Part shown: positions 1-6,655 of the stretch, one piece after another | Position numbering within the stretch: the stretch's first letter is position 1 | How the letters are laid out: the number at the start of each line of letters is the position of its first letter | From: Candidatus Melainabacteria bacterium | Lineage (GTDB): Bacteria; Actinomycetota; Actinomycetes; Mycobacteriales; Pseudonocardiaceae | NCBI GenBank assembly: GCA_903970565.1 | Contig: CAJCJE010000448.1 | Coordinates: forward strand, 1-9,920 | DNA: 9,920 nucleotides | Direction: 5' to 3' | Notes under the pieces: generated by a model | What the model saw: the letters and a program-made list of their open reading frames with translations, nothing else | The model's database searches: none | Told to the model about the DNA's origin: nothing | Made by a program: the position numbers and the translations under genes

Positions 1-150
1 GTCGTGGCCGGGGGTGCGCATGGTGACGGTCAGCGCGGCGCCGTCCACCCGCAACTCCATCGGTTCCTCCCCGGCGAGCGTGTCCGGGCGGCTGACCCGG
101 TTGCCGGCGGTGATCCGCAGCACCGGCCGGTGCACGCTGACCCGGCCCAT
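1..150 (-). CDS. fdhD: Formate dehydrogenase accessory sulfurtransferase FdhD (N-terminal 50 residues only)
   Basis: The protein is expected to move sulfur from a cysteine desulfurase (IscS-type) to the molybdenum cofactor of formate dehydrogenase, a step needed for activity; it acts in the cytoplasm. Only 50 codons lie in the window and the gene runs off the left edge, so the catalytic cysteine loop is not visible. The visible part reads MGRVSVHRPVLRI near the start, then RPDTLAGEEPMELRV and LTVTMRTPG. This is the conserved opening of actinobacterial FdhD, where the D-x-LA-x-EEP-x-E-RV and TMRTPG blocks are hallmarks. The ATG shares one base with the TGA of the upstream oxidoreductase gene (TGATG), so the two are probably translationally coupled and made together. 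The family call is from remembered motifs and from the position directly after an fdhF-type gene. I am confident in it despite the truncation. Confidence 0.9.
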   Translation of the reverse strand, partial: MGRVSVHRPVLRITAGNRVSRPDTLAGEEPMELRVDGAALTVTMRTPGHD

Positions 151-2585
151 CAGGCCCGCACCCCGTCCTCGGTGGAATCAGCCGAACCGATGGAATCAGC
201 GGGATCGTCGGAATGGGCAGGATCGGCGGAATCGGTGGGATCGTCGGCGGTACGGAGTTCGAGCCGGATGACGATCGACTTGGAGGTCGGCGTGTTCGAG
301 GTCTCCGCGACCGAATCCAGCGGTATCAAGGAATTCGCCTCCGGGAAGTAGGCCGCCGCGCAGCCTCGGGCCGTGGGGTAGCCGACGATCCGGAACCGTT
401 CCGCGCGCCGCTCGGTCAGCGCGCCCTCGGCGTTCCACTCGCTGATCAGGTCGACGAGTTCACCGTCGCGCAGCCCGAACTCGGACAGGTCAGCCGGGTT
501 GACCAGCACCACCCGGCGGCCGTTGCTGATCCCGCGATAGCGGTCGTCCAGACCGTAGATGGTGGTGTTGTACTGGTCGTGGCTGCGCAGCGTCTGCAAC
601 AGGAGCCGACCGGCCGGGATCTGCGGGAACTCGAACTCGTTGACGGTGAAGTTGGCCTTTCCGGTACTGGTCGGGAATTCGCGGGCGTCACGTGGTGGGT
701 GCGGCAGCACGAAACCGTCGGGTTCGCGAACCCGCGTGTTGTAGTCCTCGCAGCCGGGCACGACCCGCGCGATCCGGTCCCGGATCAGGTCGTAGTTGCC
801 GGTGAAGGACTCCCACGGCACCGGATGGTGCGGGCCGAGCACGGTGCGGGCCAACCGGCAGATGATGTCCACTTCGGACATGACCGCTTCGCCGGCCGGG
901 GCGAGCCGCCCGCGTGAGGAGTGCACGACCGACATCGAGTCCTCCACCGTGACGAACTGCTCGACCCCCTCGCGCTCGTCGCGTTCGGTGCGGCCGAGGG
1001 TGGGCAGGATCAGCGCGGTCCGGCCGGGCACCACGTGCGAGCGGTTGAGTTTCGTGGAGACCTGCACGGTCAGCGCGCAGGAGCGCAGCGCCCGCTCGGT
1101 GAGTTCGGTGTCCGGGGTCGCCGCGACGAAGTTGCCACCGAGGGCGAAGAATATCCTGGCCGCGCCGGAATGCATGGCGCGCAGCGCGTCGACGGTGTCG
1201 AAACCGTGCTTGCGCGGCACCGGGATGCCGAACTCGGCCTCCAGCGCGGCCAGGAACTTCTCGGGCATCTTCTCCCAGATGCCCATCGTCCGGTCGCCCT
1301 GCACGTTGGAATGTCCGCGCACCGGGCACACCCCGGCGCCCGGTTTGCCGATCATGCCGCGCATCAGCAGCACGTTCACGATCTCCCGGATGCTGGCCAC
1401 CGCGTGTTTGTGCTGGGTGAGGCCCATCGCCCAGCAGACGATGATCCGATCGGCCGCCGCGAAGGACCCCGCGACCTCGACGATCTGCTCGCGCGGCAGC
1501 CCGGTCGCCTCGCCGATCGCGGTCCAGTCTACTTCGGACAGTGACTTGGCGTAGTCGTCGAAACCGTGCGTGCGTTCCTGGACGAAGGACCGGTCCACCA
1601 CGGTGCCCGGCGCCTGTTCCTCCCGCGCCAGCAGCAGGTGCCCGATGGCCTGGAAGAACGCGAGGTCGCCGCCGAGCTTGATCTGGCAGAACTCGTCGGC
1701 CAGCGGGGTGCCCCTACCGACCAGTCCCCGGACGTTCTGCGGGTTCTTGAACCGCATCAACCCGGCCTCCGGCAACGGGTTCACCGCGATGATCCGCGCC
1801 CCGGCCCCCTTGGCCTCCTCCAGCGCCGAGAGCATCCGGGGGTGGTTGGTGCCGGGATTCTGTCCGACCACCACGATCAGGTCGGCCTGGCCGAAGTCGG
1901 CCAGGCTGACCGAACCCTTGCCGACCCCGATGGTCTGGTTCAGGGCCGCGCCGGAGGACTCGTGGCACATGTTCGAGCAGTCCGGCAGGTTGTTGGTGCC
2001 GAAACCGCGCACCAGCAACTGGTAGACGAACGCGGCCTCGTTGCTGGTGCGCCCCGAGGTGTAGAAGACCGCCTCGTCCGGCGAGTCCAGCGCGTGCAGG
2101 TGCTCGGCGATCAGCTCGAACGCAGCCGCCCAGCCGATCGGTTCGTAGTGGGTCGCGCTCGCGCGCAGCACCATCGGCTCGGTCAGCCGGCCCTGCTGAC
2201 CGAGCCAGTAGTCGGTCTTGTCGGCCAACTGCGCGATCGGGTGCGCGGCGAAGAACTCCGGCCCGACGCGGCGCAGGGTGGCCTCCTCGGCGACCGCCTT
2301 GGCGCCGTTCTCGCAGAACTCGGCGAGTTTGCGGTGCCCCTGCGGGTCCGGCCAGGCGCAGCCGGGACAGTCGAAGCCGTGCTGCTGGTTGAGCAGGCGC
2401 AGGGTCCGCACGGTGCGGGTGACGCCCATCTGCTCGATGCCGCGCTGGGTCGACACCAGCACCCCCGGCAGTCCCGCCGCCCAGGTCTTCGGCCCGTGCA
2501 CATCCAGGGTCGACTCGTCGATGTCCTGCTCTGGCGGCTTGCGGCTCATCTGCCCATCGTGCGCCCCGGTCGCGTCGCCGTCCAC
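150..2585 (-). CDS. fdhF: FdhF/YdeP-family molybdopterin oxidoreductase (putative formate dehydrogenase alpha subunit)
   Basis: This is a cytoplasmic molybdenum bis-MGD enzyme of 811 residues, probably oxidising formate to CO2, although the substrate of this subfamily is poorly established. There is no Tat signal. Visible motifs are CPGCAWPDP at 73-81 with a third cysteine at 91 (EFCENGAKA), CH at 207-208 (NMCHESSG), GQNPGTNHPR at 241-250, and a C-terminal cofactor-binding domain at about 660-777 (TLRSHDQYNTT). Cys207-His208 matches the Sec/Cys-His pair that binds Mo in formate dehydrogenases. The classical N-terminal CxxCxxxC cluster motif is absent, as in relatives such as M. tuberculosis Rv2900c. 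The last 34 residues are an Asp/Ser/Ala/Pro repeat that looks unrelated to catalysis. The start is uncertain: GTG at 2585 gives the full frame, while ATG at 2549 (MSRKPPEQ) fits the family start better from memory. Neither has a strong Shine-Dalgarno. It lies 22 bases after the upstream gene and overlaps fdhD by one base. Confidence 0.9.
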   Translation of the reverse strand: MDGDATGAHDGQMSRKPPEQDIDESTLDVHGPKTWAAGLPGVLVSTQRGIEQMGVTRTVRTLRLLNQQHGFDCPGCAWPDPQGHRKLAEFCENGAKAVAEEATLRRVGPEFFAAHPIAQLADKTDYWLGQQGRLTEPMVLRASATHYEPIGWAAAFELIAEHLHALDSPDEAVFYTSGRTSNEAAFVYQLLVRGFGTNNLPDCSNMCHESSGAALNQTIGVGKGSVSLADFGQADLIVVVGQNPGTNHPRMLSALEEAKGAGARIIAVNPLPEAGLMRFKNPQNVRGLVGRGTPLADEFCQIKLGGDLAFFQAIGHLLLAREEQAPGTVVDRSFVQERTHGFDDYAKSLSEVDWTAIGEATGLPREQIVEVAGSFAAADRIIVCWAMGLTQHKHAVASIREIVNVLLMRGMIGKPGAGVCPVRGHSNVQGDRTMGIWEKMPEKFLAALEAEFGIPVPRKHGFDTVDALRAMHSGAARIFFALGGNFVAATPDTELTERALRSCALTVQVSTKLNRSHVVPGRTALILPTLGRTERDEREGVEQFVTVEDSMSVVHSSRGRLAPAGEAVMSEVDIICRLARTVLGPHHPVPWESFTGNYDLIRDRIARVVPGCEDYNTRVREPDGFVLPHPPRDAREFPTSTGKANFTVNEFEFPQIPAGRLLLQTLRSHDQYNTTIYGLDDRYRGISNGRRVVLVNPADLSEFGLRDGELVDLISEWNAEGALTERRAERFRIVGYPTARGCAAAYFPEANSLIPLDSVAETSNTPTSKSIVIRLELRTADDPTDSADPAHSDDPADSIGSADSTEDGVRA
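174..245. repeat. Degenerate 9-bp tandem repeat, eight units, inside the 3' end of fdhF
   Basis: Eight consecutive 9-base units follow the rough consensus GG(A/G)ATC(A/G)GC. Examples are GGAATCAGC at 174-182 and 192-200, GGGATCGTC at 201-209 and 237-245, and AGGATCGGC at 219-227. The unit at 183-191 is the most diverged. Because 9 is a multiple of 3, the repeat stays in frame. On the minus strand it encodes the triplets ADS, IGS, ADS, DDP, AHS, ADP, TDS and DDP (listed from 174 upward) as an acidic, probably disordered tail. Copy number could change without breaking the reading frame. Confidence 0.85.
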
Positions 2586-2607
2586 CGCGCGGTCCGGCGA
2601 AAGAAGG

Positions 2608-3720
2608 TCAGGCGTGCCGCGGGGGCGCGGGACAGCTGTTGGCGATGGTCAGCGAATGACTCGGCGCGTAGAAGGCGTTGGGGTCCTGGGGCGGGTCGAG
2701 GCCGGCGCTGGGATCGGCACTGGGATCGGCACTGGGATCGGCGTTGTCGTCGGCGCCGTCGTGGTAGGCGGGCGCGAGGTAGCCCTGGTCGATCTCGGTG
2801 CAGCTGATCTGGTCGGAGTAGCTCTCGGTGTGGCCGGGCCAGACCCCCCGGTCGCCGGAGTGGTAGCGCGTGCCCAGTGGCACCATGAAGTCCTCGGTGA
2901 CGTGCTGCACGGCCACGATCTGCCAGGGCTGCGACACGTCGCGGGCGCTGCCCGGCGCGAAGGCGAACGCGAACACGTAGTTGGTGTGGATGAGCAGTTC
3001 GCCGGTGGCGTCGGTGGTCACCGACATACTGCCGTCCACCTTGACCGGCGCCGGCAGCAGGGGGAAGCCGGGCGCCAGCAGGCTGACCTCGCCGAGGACC
3101 TGCTTGCCGAGCAGGCTGCTCAACCGGTTGCGCTCGGCCGGCCGGGCGTTCGGCGCGAGACTGGCCAGGTAGGTCGCCGGATCATGGTCGACCAGCAGTT
3201 GCGGGTCCAGGTGCGCGTCGATCAGGGTCTGCCTGACCGCCGCCTCCGCCGCGCCGACCGTGCTCGCGCTCCAGCCGTCGGTCCGCACCGGCGCCGGCAG
3301 CTGGAAACCGGCCGCGCCGTCGTGCCAGCCGGCCGCCGGGGTGTCGGCGTAGGGCTGGTTGAGGTCGAGCCGGCCGCTGGTCTGGACGGTCGCGGTGGTC
3401 GTCGGCGGGGTCGAGGCGATCGGCACCGCGCCGGCCGGAGCGGGGTTCGCGCCCTCGGTCTGGTCGTCGTCGATCTGGTTGACCAGCGCGAACAGCAGCA
3501 CCGCGATGAGCAGGCCCAGCAGGGCCGAGAGGCCGCGGTTGCCCAGCCCGAGCAGCCAGCGGGATCGTCGCGGCCGGGGCTGCGACCGGCCCAGGATGTG
3601 CCGGCCGGCCTTCTTGACCGACGTGCGTGCCGCGCGTTCGGCCCGCTCGTTCCACTCCGGATCGATGAGATCGGGATGGGTGTCGATCGACTCGTCGGAG
3701 TGATCGGCGGCGTCGGACAC
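2608..3720 (-). CDS. Unrecognised single-pass membrane protein with large extracytoplasmic domain
   Basis: I do not recognise a named family for this 370-residue protein. It has a charged, acidic N-terminus (1-55) that becomes Arg/Lys-rich just before one hydrophobic helix at about 62-82 (LSALLGLLIAVLLFALV). A Pro/Thr-rich linker (about 90-115) and a globular domain to about 315 follow. The basic stretch before the helix predicts an inside N-terminus and an outside C-terminal domain. Two late cysteines, Cys307 and Cys363, could form a disulfide outside the cell, and between them lies a DPSA x3 repeat (328-339). The start is GTG at 3720, with a GGGGG Shine-Dalgarno-like run at 3725-3729. The stop lies 22 bases before the putative fdhF start on the same strand, so it is probably the first gene of the fdhF-fdhD operon. 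A role with that enzyme is only inferred from position. The domain plan resembles the anchored conserved hypothetical proteins common in actinomycetes. Confidence 0.8.
   Translation of the reverse strand: MSDAADHSDESIDTHPDLIDPEWNERAERAARTSVKKAGRHILGRSQPRPRRSRWLLGLGNRGLSALLGLLIAVLLFALVNQIDDDQTEGANPAPAGAVPIASTPPTTTATVQTSGRLDLNQPYADTPAAGWHDGAAGFQLPAPVRTDGWSASTVGAAEAAVRQTLIDAHLDPQLLVDHDPATYLASLAPNARPAERNRLSSLLGKQVLGEVSLLAPGFPLLPAPVKVDGSMSVTTDATGELLIHTNYVFAFAFAPGSARDVSQPWQIVAVQHVTEDFMVPLGTRYHSGDRGVWPGHTESYSDQISCTEIDQGYLAPAYHDGADDNADPSADPSADPSAGLDPPQDPNAFYAPSHSLTIANSCPAPPRHA
2704..2742. repeat. 12-bp tandem repeat, about 3.25 units, coding for DPSA
   Basis: Units start at 2704 (GGCGCTGGGATC), 2716 and 2728 (both GGCACTGGGATC). 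They are followed by a diverged unit at 2740 (GGCGTTGTCGTC) that keeps only its first bases. On the minus strand the three good units encode DPSA-DPSA-DPSA in the unknown membrane protein. Two units are identical, which suggests recent slippage. The unit shares the GGATCGGC core with the 9-bp repeat in the neighbouring fdhF tail. Confidence 0.85.
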
Positions 3721-3966
3721 CTGGCCCCCATCTGACGTGCGTGGACAACCGGATCGGCCACGGTCGACGGCGCGAGGTGGACGCGGTACCAGCAGCCGGT
3801 CACTGGATCGGGTGAGCGCTGGTGTCCGTTACCGTATCGAGGAGGCCGGATTCCGCGTTCGGCGCGGGTGGCCGGTGGATCGGGCCAGGCAGACGGTATG
3901 GGCGCAGCGGTCGCGGGAGGCGTGGCCGGGCGAAACCGGTTGGCCGGGCTTCGTAGACTTGACCGC
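3721..3966. other. Divergent intergenic region between the fdhF operon and valS
   Basis: This 246-base region separates two genes that run away from each other, so it should hold promoters for both. For the plus strand there is a good -10 hexamer just before valS (listed separately). For the minus strand the best I can offer is TACGGT, the reverse complement of 3831-3836. It fits TANNNT but has no convincing -35, so it is weak. I see no T-box hallmark, no long inverted repeat and no tRNA. The short plus-strand open frame across it has no recognisable protein character. Confidence 0.55.
3954..3959 (+). promoter_or_regulatory. Candidate -10 hexamer of a leaderless valS promoter
   Basis: TAGACT fits the actinobacterial TANNNT -10 element. 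The valS GTG begins 7 bases after its last base, which is where transcription would start, and there is no Shine-Dalgarno in front of the GTG. Leaderless mRNAs starting with GTG or ATG are common in actinomycetes and often need only a -10 element; no clear -35 is visible here. The start site itself is inferred. Confidence 0.55.
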
Positions 3967-6600
3967 GTGACCGAGACCCTGCCCGAGCAGCGCGACGCCC
4001 GTGAACTACCGCCGACCTGGAATCCGGCCGAGGTAGAAGGCGAGTTGTACGCGCGCTGGGTAGCCGCCGGCTACTTCACCGCCGACTCGGCCAGTGACAA
4101 GCCGCCGTACTCGATCGTCATCCCGCCGCCGAACGTGACCGGCAGCCTGCACATCGGGCATGCCTTCGAGCACTCCCTGATGGACGCGCTCGTCCGGCGC
4201 AAGCGGATGCAGGGGTTCGAGACCTGCTGGCTGCCCGGCATGGACCACGCCAGCATCGCGGTGCATGCCTTGGTGGAGAAGGAACTCGCCGCCGAGGGTA
4301 CCTCCCGCCGCGAACTGGGCCGGGAGGCGTTCGTCGAGCGCGTCTGGGAGTGGAAGGCCAACTACGGCGGCCAGATCCTCAACCAGATGCGCCGCCTCGG
4401 TGACAGCGTCGACTGGTCGCGTGAGCGGTTCACGATGGACGACGGCCTGTCCCAGGCCGTGCAGACCATGTTCAAGCGGCTCTACGACGACGGCCTGATC
4501 TACCGGGCCGAGCGGCTGATCAACTGGTCGCCCTCGCTGCGGTCCGGGCTCTCGGACGCGGAGGTCAAGCACCGCGAGGTCGAGGGCGAGCTGGTGTCCA
4601 TGCGCTACGGCGACGGGGACGCCTCGATCGTGGTGGCCACCACTCGGGTGGAGACCATGCTCGGCGACACCGCCGTCGCGGTGCACCCGGACGACGAGCG
4701 CTACACCCACCTGGTCGGTACCGAGATCGAGCTGCCGCTGACCGGCCGCATGATCCCGATCATCGCCGACGCGCACGTCGACCCGGAGTTCGGCACCGGC
4801 GCGGTGAAGGTGACGCCCGCGCACGACCCGAACGACTTCGAGATCGGCCAGCGGCACCACCTGCCGATGCTCACGATCATGGACGAGCAGGGCCGGATCG
4901 CGCACACCGGTACCGAGTTCGACGGGATGGACCGGTTCGCGGCGCGGGTCGCGGTGCGCGAGGCGCTGGCCGCGCAGGGCCGCATCGTCGCGGAGAAGCG
5001 CCCCTACCTGCACTCGGTCGGCCACTCGGAGCGGTCCGGGGAGCCGGTCGAGCCGCGTCTGTCGTTGCAGTGGTTCGTGAAGGTGGCGTCGCTGGTCAAA
5101 TCCGCCGGGGACGCGGTGCGCTCCGGCCAGGTCGCGATCAGCCCGCCCGAGGCGGACAAGCGCTACTTCGACTGGCTGGACAACCTGCACGACTGGTGCA
5201 TCTCCCGCCAGCTGTGGTGGGGGCACCGGATTCCGGTCTGGTACGGCCCCCACGGCGAGCAGGTCTGCCTCGGTCCGGACGAGGCGCCGCCGGCCGGTTG
5301 GCGCCAGGACGAGGACGTGCTGGACACCTGGTTCTCCTCCGGCCTGTGGCCCTTCTCCACCTTCGGCTGGCCCGAGCAGACCCGGGATCTCGCCCGGTTC
5401 TATCCGACCAGTGTCCTGGTCACCGGCTACGACATCCTGTTCTTCTGGGTCATCCGGATGATGATGTTCGGCGGCTACGCGATGGACGGCCAGCCGCCGT
5501 TTCACACCATCGCGCTGCACGGCATGGTGCGCGACAAGTTCGGCAAGAAGATGTCCAAGACCGCCGGCAACGGCGTGAACCCGCTGGACTGGTTGGACCG
5601 CTACGGCGCGGACGCGCTGCGCTTCACGATGGTGCGCGGCGCCAACCCCGGCGTCGACGTGCCGATCGGCGAGGAGAACGTCGACAACGCGCGCCGGTTC
5701 GCCACCAAGCTGTGGAACGCGACCCGCTTCGCGCTCGGCAACGGCGCAACGGTGGCCACCCCGGTGCCGCCGCGCGCCGAACTGACCGACGCCGACCGCT
5801 GGATACTGGACCGCACCGACCGTCTGGTGTCCACAGTGGACGCGCTGTTCGAGGAGTACGAGTTCGCCAAGCTGGCCGAGGAGCTGTTCCACTTCACCTG
5901 GGACGAGTTCTGCGACTGGTACCTGGAACTGGCCAAGGTGCAGATCGCCGAGGACGAGCAGCGCGCCGGGGCGACCAGGGCCGTGCTCGGTCACGTGCTC
6001 GACGTGCTGCTGCGCCTGTTGCAGCCGATCATGCCGTTCGTCACCGAGACCCTCTGGACCACGTTGACCGGCGGTGAGTCACTGGTCGTCGCGGCCTGGC
6101 CGACGGTGTCCGGTGAGATGCCGGACACCGAGGCGGCGCTGCGGATCGAGTCGGTCCAGAAGTTGATCACCGAGGTCCGCCGGTTCCGCGGCGACCAGGG
6201 CCTGCCGCCGCGCAAGCGGGTGCCGACCGAACTGTCCGGGGCCTGCTGCGCCGGGCTGCTGCCGCACGAGAAGGCGGTCCGCGCCATCACCTGGCTCGAC
6301 GAGCCGGGCGAGGGCTTCGCGGCCACCGCGACCCTGGAGGTCGCGCTGCCCACCGGCAAGGTGACCGTCCGGCTGGACACCTCCAGCGCCATCGACGTGG
6401 CCGCCGAGCGCAACCGGCTGAGCAAGGAACTCGTTGGCGCGCAGAAGGAACTCGCGCAGTGCGAGGGCAAGCTCGGCAACCCGAAGTTCGTCGACAAGGC
6501 GCCCGCCGACGTGGTCGCCAAGATCCGGACCCGCAAGGACACCGCGGTCGCCGACATCGAACGGATCAACGCCCAACTCGCCGCGCTGCCGGCCCGCTGA
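3967..6600 (+). CDS. valS: Valyl-tRNA synthetase
   Basis: This is a class Ia aminoacyl-tRNA synthetase that charges tRNA-Val with valine in the cytoplasm and edits mischarged threonine. It has 877 residues, a normal full length. The HIGH motif is at 62-65 within [13 protein letters not shown]. The CP1 editing domain carries [13 protein letters not shown] at 225-237 and [15 protein letters not shown] from 276. The [15 protein letters not shown] block follows at about 412-426 and [10 protein letters not shown] at 450-459. The catalytic lysine loop is KMSKT at 528-532, with Thr in place of the more usual second Ser. The anticodon-binding domain covers about 610-770 and a C-terminal coiled-coil arm about 808-877, typical of bacterial ValRS. 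I chose GTG at 3967 because homology begins there ([15 protein letters not shown] follows) and a -10 element sits at the right distance. An in-frame ATG at 3868 would add 33 Gly/Ala/Arg-rich residues with no family match. The flanking genes run divergently upstream and convergently downstream, so valS is probably transcribed alone. Confidence 0.97.
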   Translation: MTETLPEQRDARELPPTWNPAEVEGELYARWVAAGYFTADSASDKPPYSIVIPPPNVTGSLHIGHAFEHSLMDALVRRKRMQGFETCWLPGMDHASIAVHALVEKELAAEGTSRRELGREAFVERVWEWKANYGGQILNQMRRLGDSVDWSRERFTMDDGLSQAVQTMFKRLYDDGLIYRAERLINWSPSLRSGLSDAEVKHREVEGELVSMRYGDGDASIVVATTRVETMLGDTAVAVHPDDERYTHLVGTEIELPLTGRMIPIIADAHVDPEFGTGAVKVTPAHDPNDFEIGQRHHLPMLTIMDEQGRIAHTGTEFDGMDRFAARVAVREALAAQGRIVAEKRPYLHSVGHSERSGEPVEPRLSLQWFVKVASLVKSAGDAVRSGQVAISPPEADKRYFDWLDNLHDWCISRQLWWGHRIPVWYGPHGEQVCLGPDEAPPAGWRQDEDVLDTWFSSGLWPFSTFGWPEQTRDLARFYPTSVLVTGYDILFFWVIRMMMFGGYAMDGQPPFHTIALHGMVRDKFGKKMSKTAGNGVNPLDWLDRYGADALRFTMVRGANPGVDVPIGEENVDNARRFATKLWNATRFALGNGATVATPVPPRAELTDADRWILDRTDRLVSTVDALFEEYEFAKLAEELFHFTWDEFCDWYLELAKVQIAEDEQRAGATRAVLGHVLDVLLRLLQPIMPFVTETLWTTLTGGESLVVAAWPTVSGEMPDTEAALRIESVQKLITEVRRFRGDQGLPPRKRVPTELSGACCAGLLPHEKAVRAITWLDEPGEGFAATATLEVALPTGKVTVRLDTSSAIDVAAERNRLSKELVGAQKELAQCEGKLGNPKFVDKAPADVVAKIRTRKDTAVADIERINAQLAALPAR

Positions 6601-6608
6601 GACGGCCT

Positions 6609-6630
6609 GCCGGCGAAGGCGGTTGCCGGC
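6609..6630. terminator. Weak GC hairpin between convergent valS and the propeller gene
   Basis: GCCGGC at 6609-6614 can pair with GCCGGC at 6625-6630 across a 10-base loop. It lies 8 bases past the valS stop, in a 55-base spacer between two converging genes, where a bidirectional terminator would be expected. There is no T-run on either strand and the stem is short, so this is only a candidate; GC palindromes are common by chance at this base composition. Confidence 0.3.
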
Positions 6631-6655
6631 CCGCGGAGACCAGCCCCAGCAGCTC

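Noticed and set aside
1566..2807. 413-codon plus-strand frame opposite fdhF
   Set aside because: It lies opposite the motif-rich fdhF gene and crosses into the next gene. The end of its translation is repeat-derived WDRHWDRHWDR, a by-product of the 12-bp repeat.
2218..3735. 505-codon plus-strand frame opposite the membrane protein gene
   Set aside because: The opposite strand has a credible protein with one clear helix and a ribosome site. This frame has only repeat-derived Gly/Ile/Val runs and Arg-rich sequence.
3868..3966. Upstream ATG extension of valS by 33 residues
   Set aside because: The added residues are Gly/Ala/Arg-rich and unlike ValRS N-termini, and the promoter -10 lies inside this stretch.
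3721..3966. T-box riboswitch upstream of valS
   Set aside because: I looked for the conserved T-box sequence and a specifier stem and found neither, and the apparent leaderless start leaves no leader.
3737..3970. Small plus-strand ORF in the divergent spacer
   Set aside because: Its 77 Arg-rich residues have no recognisable motif, and the frame overlaps the promoter and start of valS. The composition looks like non-coding GC-rich DNA.
4006..5994. 662-codon open frame antisense to valS
   Set aside because: It is rich in Val, Gly, Arg and His with no domain or membrane pattern and lies entirely opposite a certain valS gene. Long antisense frames are usual at this base composition.
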